Assembly (NCBI GenBank): GCA_016707785.1
Contig: JADJGZ010000060.1
Coordinates: 62,001 to 126,000, forward strand
Reading direction: 5' to 3'
Source of the DNA: Bacteroidales bacterium
GTDB lineage: Bacteria; Bacteroidota; Bacteroidia; Bacteroidales; UBA4417
Length of the DNA stretch: 64,000 nucleotides
Part shown: positions 1 through 9,898 of the stretch, in pieces
How positions within the stretch are numbered: position 1 is the first letter of the stretch
How the letters are laid out: every line of letters starts with the position of its first letter
Notes under the pieces: generated by a model
Told to the model about the DNA's origin: nothing
The model's database searches: none
What the model saw: only the letters and a program-made list of their open reading frames with translations
Program-made: the position numbers and the translations under genes

Positions 1-1545
1 ATTGCTTTTCTATTGCAAATCAATTGGGACGGTCACCAGGTGCAAAAACTCCTGAACTATACTGCCTGCAAATTAAATTACAGCATTTCCGGCCCCCTCA
101 TTATCGATCAACAAAACAACCAGCCTGATCCGGGTGAATCCTGCAGACTAATCTTTCGTTTATCCAACGGCGGGAAAAAGCCTGTTCCGGATTTTAATGG
201 TTTGCTAAGCTCCACTGATCCATTTATTAGCTTATCTCCACCTATCGGAAATCCTTTCCTGAAATTAAACAATAACTCTTATGATCAGGCAGAATGGGAA
301 TTATCAATTAATCCTAACACGCCGCAGGGACATACAGCTACTCTTCAATTGATGGCAATCTCTGATCAATTTGATACCCTTCAGGAAAATTTCAGTGTTA
401 CCATCGGGGATACTAAAATCCTAATCATCGATCTCGACAGAAATCACAATTCTGCTGTTCATATTGCCTCTTCTATTTCAAAACTAGGGATAATGCCCTC
501 TATGCAAACCAGTATCGACAGTAATATCTTTAGCTTCTCCCAGGTATTTGTCTGCCTGGGAGTGAAACCTTTTATGCATCTTTTATTAAGCGGGGAAAAT
601 GAATTACTTAACCATTACCTTGAACAAGGGGGAAATGTTTACCTGGAAAGTGGTGTAATGTTTGGTACATCAATCTCTTATAGTGCGATTGAAAAGTTCA
701 GGGTAAGCGGGAATACTCAAGCATGGACACAACGGCCTGATACTCTGTTAGGCATACCCTCTACAATCATGGATGGACTTCAGTATCACTACAAAGGAGA
801 TAGCTTGATGATCTATAATCTCATTCCGGAAGAACCAGCGATCGCGCTTTTCCATGACAAGAACACAGGGCATATTTTTACTGTAGCCAATGATTCCAAT
901 ACTTTTCGGACCATTGCCTCTTCAGTAGAATTTGGTGGAATTTTTCCCTATGCTGAAACTACCCGTGAATTGATCATGAAGGAATATCTCAGTTTTCTGG
1001 GTGCCAATCCGGAAGCCCTTGCTGCAAATTTCAATGCAAGTAACTATTCTTCCTGCCCGGGGCTTGATATACATTTCGAACCTTTTTGTGCAGGTGAGCC
1101 CCTCACTTACCACTGGGAATTTGAAGAGGGTGACCCTGCAGAATCTTTCCAATCTGCCCCGGAATGTCGGTGGTCAGATCCGGGATTTTACGGTGTAAGA
1201 CTCACAGTAACCGATCACAACGGGACCAATACCTTGCTCAAAGATCACCTGATCGAGATTTTGAATTGTAATGACACTCAGGAAAAAGTTAATATCTGGG
1301 ATGGAATACTTTATCCCAACCCTGCATCAGGCAGCGTATATCTTAAGTTCTACTCCCCACGGCAGGAAATGATAAAGTTCTGCATTCATGACATAAGCGG
1401 AAAATTAATCAAATGCGAAGAAAGAAATATATCCCATGGCTATATCAATGAATCTATCGATATAAAGGGACTATCTCCGGGTATTTATCTTCTAATCATT
1501 AACCGGCATTCAGGAAAGGAATTGATGCGATTGACCGTTAGGTAA
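1..1545 (+). CDS. Secreted PKD-domain protein with type IX secretion C-terminal sorting domain (5' partial)
   Basis: The frame is open to the first base of the window, so the N-terminus is missing; about 514 residues are visible. The C-terminal ~75 residues look like a type A T9SS sorting domain: a YPNPASGSVYLKF start, a central SGKLIK stretch and a final LSPGIYLLII followed by a basic end. Before it, around residues 345-415, lies a PKD-like Ig fold (HWEFEEGDP, GFYGVRLTVTDHNG). The upstream part contains an alpha/beta-like stretch (ILIIDLDRN..., VFVCLGVKPF, GGNVYLESG) resembling the C-terminal region of large secreted peptidase-like proteins, but no catalytic motif is visible, so the enzymatic class is unknown. 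Export through Sec and then T9SS to the cell surface is inferred from the sorting domain. Confidence 0.8.
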   Translation: MAFLLQINWDGHQVQKLLNYTACKLNYSISGPLIIDQQNNQPDPGESCRLIFRLSNGGKKPVPDFNGLLSSTDPFISLSPPIGNPFLKLNNNSYDQAEWELSINPNTPQGHTATLQLMAISDQFDTLQENFSVTIGDTKILIIDLDRNHNSAVHIASSISKLGIMPSMQTSIDSNIFSFSQVFVCLGVKPFMHLLLSGENELLNHYLEQGGNVYLESGVMFGTSISYSAIEKFRVSGNTQAWTQRPDTLLGIPSTIMDGLQYHYKGDSLMIYNLIPEEPAIALFHDKNTGHIFTVANDSNTFRTIASSVEFGGIFPYAETTRELIMKEYLSFLGANPEALAANFNASNYSSCPGLDIHFEPFCAGEPLTYHWEFEEGDPAESFQSAPECRWSDPGFYGVRLTVTDHNGTNTLLKDHLIEILNCNDTQEKVNIWDGILYPNPASGSVYLKFYSPRQEMIKFCIHDISGKLIKCEERNISHGYINESIDIKGLSPGIYLLIINRHSGKELMRLTVR

Positions 1546-1602
1546 TGCTTTCAAAATCCGGTTTCCAAAATCAAAAAAATAGTTCAAATTGAATCAGAAA
1601 AA

Positions 1603-2082
1603 GTGTTCAAAGTGAATGAGTTACCAAGAATTATCGATATTAAAGATAAATCCTGGGCGGCACCTGTCCTGGTATTACAGAGGGAATCGTACCAAATTGA
1701 AGCTGACCTGATTGGTTTCCAGGAAATCCCCCCATTAGTGGAGTCAATCGAAGAATTACTAGTATGCGAAGAAGTATTCATCATTATTGGAAGTAAGGAT
1801 GATGTTAAAGGGTTGATAGCACTGGAAATGAACAACCCTGATTCCCTGACAATCTCCAGGCTGTGTGTCTCGCCAAAATATTTCAGGCAAGGGATTGCAG
1901 GTACCCTGGTTCGATGGGTGCTTTCTTCATATCCGGAGGTAAAAATCGTAAATGTCAGTACTGGTGCCGAGAATATTCCCGCGATCCGTTTTTATGAAAA
2001 TATGGGATTTGCTCCCAGGGCTTATGAATGGGTGGCCAATCAATCGCTAAAGATCTTAAAGCTCGAATATTCAAGAGGATAA
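1603..2082 (+). CDS. GNAT family N-acetyltransferase
   Basis: About 159 residues with a GNAT fold. The region near residues 83-100 (LTISRLCVSPKYFRQGIAG) gives strand beta4 and the acetyl-CoA loop in the R/Q-x-x-G-x-G/A form, and the C-terminal part has the usual N-x-x-A-I-R-F-Y-E-N-M-G-F signature. The family transfers acetyl from acetyl-CoA to an amine; the substrate here cannot be told. The start is uncertain: the frame has no ATG near its beginning, so GTG at 1603 or 1612 is assumed. It lies between the T9SS protein and holB, separated by 57 and 74 bases. Confidence 0.75.
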   Translation: MFKVNELPRIIDIKDKSWAAPVLVLQRESYQIEADLIGFQEIPPLVESIEELLVCEEVFIIIGSKDDVKGLIALEMNNPDSLTISRLCVSPKYFRQGIAGTLVRWVLSSYPEVKIVNVSTGAENIPAIRFYENMGFAPRAYEWVANQSLKILKLEYSRG

Positions 2083-2132
2083 TAAAAAGCTAAGGAAGCA
2101 CATCCCATGAATACCATTATCAGGGAAAACCT

Positions 2133-2140
2133 TAACTTTG
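2133..2140 (+). promoter_or_regulatory. Putative -7 box of holB promoter (TAACTTTG)
   Basis: Exact match to the Bacteroidota -7 consensus TAnnTTTG, ending 17 bases before the holB ATG. No convincing -33 TTG was found. Confidence 0.4.
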
Positions 2141-2156
2141 TTGCAAATACCATGCA

Positions 2157-3356
2157 ATGCGATTTTGTGACATCCCCGGACAGCAAAAAGTAAAACAGCG
2201 GCTTATTCAATCCGTTCAGGAAAACAGGGTCAGCCATGCACAACTATTCCTGGGGCCTGAAGGGTCTGGCAAACTGGCAATGGCCATTGCATACACCCAG
2301 TACATTAACTGTAAAAACCGCACCCCCGAAGATTCCTGCGGAACCTGTAGCTCCTGTAATAAGTTCAGCAAATTGATCCATCCCGATCTTCATTTCCTTT
2401 ACCCTATTAATAAAACCAAGGAAATTGACGAAAAAAAGGTTACCTATAAGGATTTCATCGTAGCATGGAGAGAGTATGTACTTCAAAACAAATGCTATCT
2501 TTCTCTGCCAGGTTGGTATGATAAAATCGGGATTGAAAAGAAACAAGGCTTCATCAGTGCCGATGATGCAGATAGTGTGAATGGCACACTTGCATACAAG
2601 GCGTATGAAGCAGAATATAAGGTGATGGTGATCTGGATGGTTGAAAAGATGAATCAACAGGCTGCCAATAAACTACTGAAAAACCTGGAAGAACCACCTG
2701 ATAAAACCTTGTTTGTTCTCATTTCTGAGAATCATGACCAGGTAATCAGTACCATCCTGTCCCGCACCCAACTCATTAAATTTCAGCCCCTGGAAGATGA
2801 AACACTGGCCCACTTTCTGGACGAAACCTACAGTCTTGGGGCTGAAAAAGCCAAAGCTTTATCGTTACTTTCCAACGGTAACCTGAGATTTGCTCTCGAC
2901 AGGGTATTGCTGGATGATTCTGATTCTACTGAACCAGATCCTGATGAGGAAAAATTCATCCTTTTGCGTGATTGGATGAGAAAAATTTATGTGTATGGCG
3001 TTAAAACGAAAGAATTTGACCAGCTTATGGAGGTCATTGTCCGACTGATCGGAGATGGCAGCCGTGAAAAACAAAAAGAATTCCTTACTTATACCCTCGA
3101 CATCCTTCGCTTATGTATGCTATACCATGTCGGGAATTCACAACTTGTAAAAAAAACAGGGGAAGAATTGGAGTTTATTTCAAAATTCTCGGCGTTTGTA
3201 CACCCAAGGAATATAAGTCAATTCGATGATGAAATTAATAAAGCAATCCTTCATATTGAGCGGAATGCCAATGCCAATTTCATTTTTACCGACCTGTCAC
3301 TGATCATGTCGCGACTGATAAAAATTCCCGCCAACAGCCATACCAAAAAAACGTAA
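2157..3356 (+). CDS. holB: DNA polymerase III subunit delta' (clamp loader)
   Basis: 399 residues. The N-terminal AAA+ module has a P-loop GPEGSGK at residues 33-39, followed by the clamp-loader zinc module with cysteines in CKNRTPEDSCGTCSSC and then HPDLHFLYP. Downstream the sensor region reads NKLLKNLEEPPDKTLF and STILSRTQ (SRC-like motif, with T in place of C), typical of delta'/gamma-type clamp loaders. The C-terminal part is the helical collar. Role: with the DnaX and delta subunits it loads the beta sliding clamp at the replication fork. The ATG at 2157 lies 17 bases after a good -7 box. The holB-ricT-gldH-pbp order is one commonly seen in Bacteroidota. Confidence 0.92.
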   Translation: MRFCDIPGQQKVKQRLIQSVQENRVSHAQLFLGPEGSGKLAMAIAYTQYINCKNRTPEDSCGTCSSCNKFSKLIHPDLHFLYPINKTKEIDEKKVTYKDFIVAWREYVLQNKCYLSLPGWYDKIGIEKKQGFISADDADSVNGTLAYKAYEAEYKVMVIWMVEKMNQQAANKLLKNLEEPPDKTLFVLISENHDQVISTILSRTQLIKFQPLEDETLAHFLDETYSLGAEKAKALSLLSNGNLRFALDRVLLDDSDSTEPDPDEEKFILLRDWMRKIYVYGVKTKEFDQLMEVIVRLIGDGSREKQKEFLTYTLDILRLCMLYHVGNSQLVKKTGEELEFISKFSAFVHPRNISQFDDEINKAILHIERNANANFIFTDLSLIMSRLIKIPANSHTKKT

Positions 3357-3361
3357 ATTTG
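3354..3361 (+). promoter_or_regulatory. Putative -7 box (TAAATTTG) upstream of ricT-like gene
   Basis: Exact TAnnTTTG match overlapping the holB stop codon, about 105 bases before the next ATG. It would give an unusually long leader for this window, so it may be fortuitous. Confidence 0.25.
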
Positions 3362-3466
3362 CCCTTTCACTTGCCTTTCATACGGCAAACCTAAATATAC
3401 TAACAGGTCCATTCTGTCGTTATTGCCCAGGGCAGCGGCTTATGCAGGATCTACTAACTTTTTGAA

Positions 3467-4582
3467 ATGGAAGAAAATACCCCTCTCGATATATCTATGG
3501 ACCCGATGTTTGCCCGAGGCTGTTGCAGGGGCAAGACTGAAGGGACTTCTGAAGAAATAAAATTTGGCCATTCCTGTGCAAAACTGGATGTCATTGATTG
3601 GCTGAAAGATTTGCCTTTACCTGATTCTCACGTTAAATTCGACTGTGCCGAAATCCGATTCAAAAACAACCGGAAGGATTTTTACCGTTGTCCGGCAGGA
3701 CTCAACCTTCATATGGGAGATATCGTTGCAGTAGAAGCTTCTCCAGGCCATGATATCGGAATTGTTACTCTCACCGGGGAATTGGTGAGGTTGCAGATGA
3801 AAAGAAAAAATCAAAACCCTAACCGGGAAGATATCAGGAAAATTTACAGGAAAGCAAAAGTTGCTGATATTGAGAAATGGATAACAGCAGCCAATCGCGA
3901 ACAAAGTGCCATCATCAGGTGTAGGGTTATTTCTGCCAACCTTGGATTGAAAATGAAAGTGAATGATGTTGAATTCCAGGGAGATGAAACAAAATCAATC
4001 TTCTACTATACCGCAGATGAAAGGGTCGATTTCCGGGAACTAATCAAAATACTGGCAGAAGAATTCAAAGTCAGGATTGAGATGAAACAAATTGGAGTTA
4101 GGCAGGAAGCCAGCAGGCTTGGTGGGATTGGTTCGTGTGGAAGGGAACTCTGCTGCAGCACCTGGCTCACCGGGTTTCATTCTGTATCAACAGCAGCTGC
4201 AAGGGTGCAACAAATGTCGCTTAACCCTCAAAAACTGGCAGGACAATGTTCAAAGCTTAAATGCTGCCTGAATTATGAATTTGAATCTTATGCTGATGCC
4301 ATCAGGGAATTCCCGGATGAAAATATTGTCATAAAAACCCGTAAAGGAGATGCTACAGTCCAGAAAATAGATGTTTTTGGTGGCATTATGTGGTTATCAT
4401 ATAAAACAAATGAAGGAGAGTTATTTGCAATTCCTCTTGAAAAAGTAAAGGAGATCATCCAACTGAATAAAGGGGGAAAATCGGTTGAAAAGTTGGAAGA
4501 TTATGCAAGGAAACAGGAGAAAAAAGTTACACTCGATATGGTAACAAGTACTGAAGACCTTCATAGATTCGATAAAAAATAG
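3467..4582 (+). CDS. ricT: PSP1-domain protein, RicT/YaaT-like Fe-S regulatory protein
   Basis: 371 residues with a PSP1 domain. Conserved cysteines cluster at C224, C229, C230 (GSCGRELCC) and C261, C266, C267 (CSKLKCC), the pattern that in Bacillus RicT carries part of the [4Fe-4S] clusters of the RicAFT complex. In Bacillus that complex affects RNase Y-dependent RNA maturation and development; the role in Bacteroidota, where the gene normally sits next to holB and gldH, is not settled. An extra N-terminal CC pair (C19-C20) is present. Cytoplasmic; no signal peptide. Probably co-transcribed with gldH, which starts 22 bases downstream. Confidence 0.85.
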   Translation: MEENTPLDISMDPMFARGCCRGKTEGTSEEIKFGHSCAKLDVIDWLKDLPLPDSHVKFDCAEIRFKNNRKDFYRCPAGLNLHMGDIVAVEASPGHDIGIVTLTGELVRLQMKRKNQNPNREDIRKIYRKAKVADIEKWITAANREQSAIIRCRVISANLGLKMKVNDVEFQGDETKSIFYYTADERVDFRELIKILAEEFKVRIEMKQIGVRQEASRLGGIGSCGRELCCSTWLTGFHSVSTAAARVQQMSLNPQKLAGQCSKLKCCLNYEFESYADAIREFPDENIVIKTRKGDATVQKIDVFGGIMWLSYKTNEGELFAIPLEKVKEIIQLNKGGKSVEKLEDYARKQEKKVTLDMVTSTEDLHRFDKK

Positions 4583-4604
4583 GGACTCAACACAACGTTA
4601 AATC

Positions 4605-5117
4605 ATGCATTCAACCATACCAGGCTTGAAACAATACAATGGGATCAGAAAAGGCTTGTTTTTAGCCATGATTATTTGTGTCTTATTGAGTTTACCGTCC
4701 TGTGACCGCTCCATTTTCTATGAAGAGATGCAACATGTAGAAGGAACAGATTGGAAAGAATCAGACACCTTATTCTTCAAATTTGAAGTAACAGACACAT
4801 TACAAGCCTACGACCTCAGTTTCTCTGTCAGAAATACTACATCTTACCAATTTCAGAATTTGTACCTCTTTATAACAGCCTGGTATCCCGATCAGACCTG
4901 GTCAAGAGATACTGCTGAATGTATCCTGGCTGCTTCCGACGGTGAATGGCTTGGAAAAGGCAATGGCAAAATCCGTGATTCCCAGTATTTATTCCGGAAA
5001 GGTGTCAAATTCAGAAGATCCGGGAAATATACCATTGGCGTAAATCAGGCAATGCGGACTGAAAGTCTGGCAGGTGTTTCTGATATTGGAATCCGTCTTG
5101 AGAAATCAGGAAAATAA
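4605..5117 (+). CDS. gldH: Gliding motility lipoprotein GldH
   Basis: 170 residues. A hydrophobic segment (residues 18-32) ends in the lipobox LLSLPSC with acylated Cys at position 33, giving a periplasm-facing lipoprotein. Size, the FFKFEVTD and LYLFITAW strands, and the position between ricT and a class A PBP match GldH. In Flavobacterium GldH is needed for gliding and chitin use; in non-gliding members its exact task is unclear. The next gene starts 8 bases after the stop, suggesting translational coupling. Confidence 0.85.
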   Translation: MHSTIPGLKQYNGIRKGLFLAMIICVLLSLPSCDRSIFYEEMQHVEGTDWKESDTLFFKFEVTDTLQAYDLSFSVRNTTSYQFQNLYLFITAWYPDQTWSRDTAECILAASDGEWLGKGNGKIRDSQYLFRKGVKFRRSGKYTIGVNQAMRTESLAGVSDIGIRLEKSGK

Positions 5118-5125
5118 AGAACAGC

Positions 5126-7454
5126 ATGAAAAAGAAATTAAATGAGAACGATTGGATAAAGCGGTTCTGGCTGTCATACCTGGCTTCCCTGGTTTTTATT
5201 GCTCTTTTTTTCACCGCTTTATCAGCCGGATGGCTTGGCTTCATGCCTTCTCTCCAGGAATTGGAAAATCCAAAGAGTAACCTGGCTTCCGAAGTAATTT
5301 CCGCAGATCAGAAAATGCTTGGTGCCTTCTATATCGAAAACAGGTCCAATATCCATTATTATGAACTCTCCCCCTGGATTGTAAAAGCTCTTATTGCTAC
5401 CGAAGATGCGAGGTTCGAAAAACACTCCGGAATCGATGGAAAAGCTTTGATGCGTGTGATGTTTGGAATGGTCACAAATACTGATAAAGGAGGTGGAAGT
5501 ACCATTACTCAGCAGCTTGCAAAAAACCTCTTCCCCAGGAGAAACTTCAGCACCATTTTTGGAACCGGTTATGTAAAACTCAGAGAGTGGATTACAGCCA
5601 TCAAACTTGAAAGAAACTACACAAAAGAAGAAATTGCCGCTTTATACCTGAATACAGTCGATTTTGGAAGCCAGGCTTTTGGGATTAAATCAGCAGCTAA
5701 AACCTATTTCGATAAATCTCCTGCTGAATTAAATATGCAGGAATCAGCCCTGCTCATTGGGATATTGAAAGCTCCTTCCCGGTTTCATCCTGTAAGAAAT
5801 AAAGAAAGGGCCAATAAACGGCGCGAGGTTGTGCTTCACCAAATGATGAAGTATAAATATATCACTGAACAAGAGTATGATTCTGTGAAATTGATCCCGA
5901 TTGATATGGCACATTTTAGTGTGCAGGATCATAACACCGGCCCTGCCACATATTTCCGGGAATACATACGGCTTATGCTGATGGCAGGTAAACCTGAAAA
6001 AGGAGCATATGATGATCCAGGGGAATATATTGCCGATTCTGTTCAGTGGGAGAAAAATCCTGCATACGGTTGGATTCATAAATACAAGAATGCTGAAGGA
6101 GAATCATTCAATCTCTATAAAGACGGACTCAAAATTTATACAACCATCAATTCCAAGATGCAGAAGTATGCTGAAGAGGCCGTCACTGAGCATCTTTCAA
6201 AAGACCTTCAGCCTGAATTCTATCGCCACTGGAAAGGTAATAAGCATGCCCCTTATGATATCTCTGACAAAAATGAGATCAATAAGATGTTGCTCGCCTC
6301 CAAACGGCGCTCCGACAGGTATCGCAGCCTGAAAAAAGCAGGAGTATCAAATGATTCCATCGATAAAAGTTTCAATACCCCCATTCCAATGCGGGTATTC
6401 AGTTGGAAAGGTGAGCTGGATACAATCATGAGTCCTATGGATTCTATTAAGTATCATAAATGGTTCCTCCAGGCCGGACTCATGTCAATGGAACCTCAAA
6501 CGGGCTACGTGCGGGCTTATGTGGGAGGAATCAATTTCAAACATTTTAAATATGACCATGTGGTGGTTGGCCGACGACAGGTTGGATCAACCTTTAAACC
6601 CTTTGTTTACACTGTTGCCATGCAGGATGGGAGAACTATCTCCCTGTTCCCAGGTTCCCAATGTCCAGGTAAACATTGAAAACAATGGAGGAGTTTGGTC
6701 ACCATCAAATTCAAGCGATTACAAGGAAGGACAGATGGTTACCCTAAAGGAAGCCCTTGCCAACTCCATCAACTGGATCTCAGCCTATCTTATTAAACGG
6801 TTCTCTCCTCAAACGGTCGTCAAAATTGCCCGTAAAATGGGAATCGTTAGCCCTTTACCCGCAGTTCCCTCCATTTGTCTGGGCACTCCTGATATCAGTC
6901 TGTATGAGATGACCGGGGCTGTTGACACCTATGCCAATAAAGGACTTTATATCCAACCCATTTTCATTACGCGTATTGAAGATAAGCATGGCAATGTACT
7001 TGCCGAATTTACCCCCAGGCAGGAAGAAGCCATGAATGAGGAAACAGCTTACCTCATGCTGGTCCTGATGAAAGGTGTTGTAGAAAGCGGAACTGGTGCC
7101 AGGTTGCGGGGTAAATATGGGCTCTCTAATCCCATCGCCGGGAAAACAGGTACCACCCAAAGTAACTCTGATGGCTGGTTCATGGGACTTACCCCTGACC
7201 TGGTAACAGGTGTTTGGGTTGGCGGTGATGATCGTAGTATCCGCTTCCGTTCAACATCGCTTGGACAGGGAGCTAACATGGCTCTCCCAATTTGGGCACT
7301 CTATATGAAAAGAGTATATGCCGACGCCACCTTGCAGGTTTCAAAAGGAGATTTCGAAAAACCGGAAGCCCCGCTTTCAGTAGATTTGAATTGTGCAACC
7401 TTCAACGAAAAATCATCAGAAGTCGAAAAGAAGGAAGAAGAAGACCGTTATTGA
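5126..7454 (+). CDS. pbpC: Class A penicillin-binding protein (PBP1A), one-base frameshift
   Basis: Bifunctional peptidoglycan glycosyltransferase/transpeptidase anchored by one membrane helix (residues ~14-36). The GT51 domain shows catalytic ATEDARFEKHSGID (E93) and GGSTITQQLAKNLF. The transpeptidase domain shows the acylation motif STFK (S488, K491), then downstream SIN and KTGT. The frame is broken at the GGG at 6629-6631: reading one G fewer restores QDGELSPCSQVPNVQVN and a continuous protein of about 775 residues, normal for the family. Without correction the first frame stops at 6679, just after STFK, and the product would lack the SxN and KTG motifs. The 3' end overlaps the convergent glycosyltransferase gene by 7 bases. 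The gene symbol is tentative. Confidence 0.85.
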
Positions 7455-9541
7455 TTTTCTTCCAGTTTGTGAACGTTAATCTGAAGCGTCCCACCTTTAA
7501 GTGATGATTTTACCACTTTCTCATAATTCTTCCAAGTCCAGTTGGGTCCGAACCAGCATGGGTCCCAGTTATACAAGATCGACATCCGGATATTAAGGTA
7601 GCTGAAGAAGACAGCAAGCACGATAAGAATGCCTTTCCTAATCATATACCCATCTGGCACCAGTTGTTGCAAAATGATCGCAAAGGGGATCGCAAAGAGT
7701 GAATAATATTCAATGAAACTGCGATATCCAAAAGCACAATCAAAAGTATAGCACCACCAGCTGGCATTTATATATAAAATTACAAGGAATACAACCAGTA
7801 TTGCCATCCCCTGAACATGCTTCCTGAAAATCATAAAGATGAGTCCAAGCATGCTTAGAATCATTACCGGGGAGTAAATAAACCAACCGGAAACTACTCC
7901 AAATAATACTTTGAATATTTTTGGATTATTCCAGTAAATAAAGGATTCATTCCCACCAGCTGAATATTTATAGGAATAAACAAACCATTCCCCTGTTGTA
8001 AGATGCCAATAAGTCATTTGTGGTATAAACACAATAACAGCCACCAGGAACATGAGAATTAAATAAGGCCAGCTTCTGAAAAGGAATTTTATCCGTTCCC
8101 ACAGTAACCTGGAATTGGTTACTCCAAATAATACAAGATAAAACCCAATAACTATGTTGGTTGGTCTGATAAGCACAGCCACTGCAAGCGGAATCCCAAT
8201 CCAAAGTGAATTGATGATTCCGGGTTTCTCAAGAAAAGCCGGGACTTTATAAATAAACAAACTGATCAGGAAAAAAGAATAAACATGCGACATCGCAGGT
8301 TCAGCCACAGTATAGAAAAACAGGTTGGTTCCAAAAAAGAGTAAAAGAACTGTAAAAAAGGCAATTATGGAGGACACATATTTTTTTAAAGTAAGATAAA
8401 CCAGGCATAAAGCAAGGAAGGCATATAGTAATGCACCCAATGCAATGAAGAAACCATAATCTGCTGAATAGCCTGTTGTAGGCAATCCTTTGGCTAATGT
8501 ATAAGCATGTCCCATGAAGAAGAATGGTGCCTGCATGAAGGCAGTCCCCCAGGTATACTTATTGAACATATTGCCATTAGGAAGCTTGATCGCATATTTC
8601 ATTTGTTTATCCAGGTTATCGAGGATAAACCATGTAGGTAAATACTGATAATACCCTAACCCATCGCTTTTGAAAACATACCTGTAGCTATGCTTGTAGA
8701 AATCTGTATGACTAAAATTCAGATTCAGTCCCAGGAAAATTAAAAATGCAAGCGTATATCCTATGTTTCGCCCTAACTTTTTCTTAGCTCCGGTTACCGG
8801 TGATGCTTTTTTTTTAGAAAATGTCTTTTTTTGAGAAAGGCCATACTTTAAAATGCAATACAATGCCCTGAAACCATCTTTCCAATTGATCTTCTTCCCT
8901 TCTTCATAGGTCCTGCCATAGTATGAAATCCCTACCTCATAAATCCTGATCCTGTCAATGGCAGCTAGCTTTTGCGTTACTTCCGGTTCAAAGCCGAAAC
9001 GGTTCTCCTGTAATGGTATGCCTTTAATGATTTCACTTCTGAACAACTTATAACAAGTCTCCATGTCTGTAAGATTCAGATTGGAAAAAATGTTGCTCGT
9101 AAACGTCAGAAACTTATTTCCAATCGTATGCCAGAAAAACAGGATACGATGTGGATTGCCCCCCATGAAGCGGGATCCGTAAACAGCATCTGCCACTCCA
9201 TCAAGCATAGGCTTTAACAGAATGTTGAATTCCTCAGGATCATATTCAAGGTCAGCATCCTGAATAATAATAAATTGCCCGGTTGCTTCTTTAATCCCTG
9301 TGTGTATAGCTGCACCTTTCCCTTTATTGACCTGATGATTCTCCAACCGAAGATTGAAATCAGGATGCAGTTTTGAATAAGCAGCTACAACCTCTGCAGT
9401 TGCATCCGATGAGCAATCATTTACAACGATCACTTCTTTTCGCAATTCACCTACAAGATTCACATTCCTGACCTTGTCAAGGATCAGGTGAATGGTCTTA
9501 GCTTCGTTATAAGCAGGAATAATAATTGAAAGTGACTGCAT
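7448..9541 (-). CDS. Two-domain glycosyltransferase: GT2 (polyprenyl-phosphate sugar transferase type) fused to GT-C-like membrane domain
   Basis: About 697 residues from the ATG at 9541 (a TTG at 9562 would add 7). Residues 1-235 are a GT-A fold of the DPM1/polyprenol-phosphate type: SIIIPAYNEAKTI, VVNDCSSD, GKGAAIHTG, IQDADLEYDPEE (DxD). Residues ~255-660 form a polytopic region with about 10-11 helices and motifs AEPAMSHVYSF and LIRPTNIVI. Inference: the GT2 half loads a sugar onto a polyprenyl-phosphate carrier and the membrane half uses it on the periplasmic side. The membrane half is clearly related to the neighbouring divergent gene at 9899. The 3' end overlaps the PBP gene by 7 bases. 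Confidence 0.8.
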   Translation of the reverse strand: MQSLSIIIPAYNEAKTIHLILDKVRNVNLVGELRKEVIVVNDCSSDATAEVVAAYSKLHPDFNLRLENHQVNKGKGAAIHTGIKEATGQFIIIQDADLEYDPEEFNILLKPMLDGVADAVYGSRFMGGNPHRILFFWHTIGNKFLTFTSNIFSNLNLTDMETCYKLFRSEIIKGIPLQENRFGFEPEVTQKLAAIDRIRIYEVGISYYGRTYEEGKKINWKDGFRALYCILKYGLSQKKTFSKKKASPVTGAKKKLGRNIGYTLAFLIFLGLNLNFSHTDFYKHSYRYVFKSDGLGYYQYLPTWFILDNLDKQMKYAIKLPNGNMFNKYTWGTAFMQAPFFFMGHAYTLAKGLPTTGYSADYGFFIALGALLYAFLALCLVYLTLKKYVSSIIAFFTVLLLFFGTNLFFYTVAEPAMSHVYSFFLISLFIYKVPAFLEKPGIINSLWIGIPLAVAVLIRPTNIVIGFYLVLFGVTNSRLLWERIKFLFRSWPYLILMFLVAVIVFIPQMTYWHLTTGEWFVYSYKYSAGGNESFIYWNNPKIFKVLFGVVSGWFIYSPVMILSMLGLIFMIFRKHVQGMAILVVFLVILYINASWWCYTFDCAFGYRSFIEYYSLFAIPFAIILQQLVPDGYMIRKGILIVLAVFFSYLNIRMSILYNWDPCWFGPNWTWKNYEKVVKSSLKGGTLQINVHKLEENQ

Positions 9542-9562
9542 ATCTGCTTGATTGGATGGCAA

Positions 9563-9898
9563 TATTACGAAATATACACGAGGGTAAAAAGCAGGGTCGA
9601 TACGACAGTGAAGTAATATTGTAATATTCCGCTACGCTGGTTTACTATTTTGAAAATGCAGCAGAATACATTGTATTAGCAAAGATCTGTGCGAATTGAT
9701 TAAATAATTACTCAAGAATGTGATCTTTCCCTAATTTTACAATCAAATTGAGGCTCCTATCAAGGCTGGTCGTAAATAAATCAGTGTTTGTCTCTTTTCC
9801 AAAAAACTTTGCACACTCTGCAGAAGAGTCTTCTTCAATGAGTTTACATTTTTCTATGGAACTATTTTCGCTCTATCAGAAATCAATTCGGATGAAAA
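9563..9898. other. Divergent intergenic region, no gene seen
   Basis: 336 AT-rich bases between two divergent glycosyltransferase genes. It should hold the promoters of both. A possible weak promoter for the plus strand is a TTTG near 9788 followed about 20 bases later by AACTTTG near 9806, too far from consensus to call. Direct repeats of TAATATT occur near 9615-9630. No tRNA or small gene was recognised. Confidence 0.4.

Noticed and set aside
5126..6679. Intact shorter PBP ending at 6679
   Set aside because: The stop follows STFK immediately and the rest of the transpeptidase domain is present in the next frame one base over.
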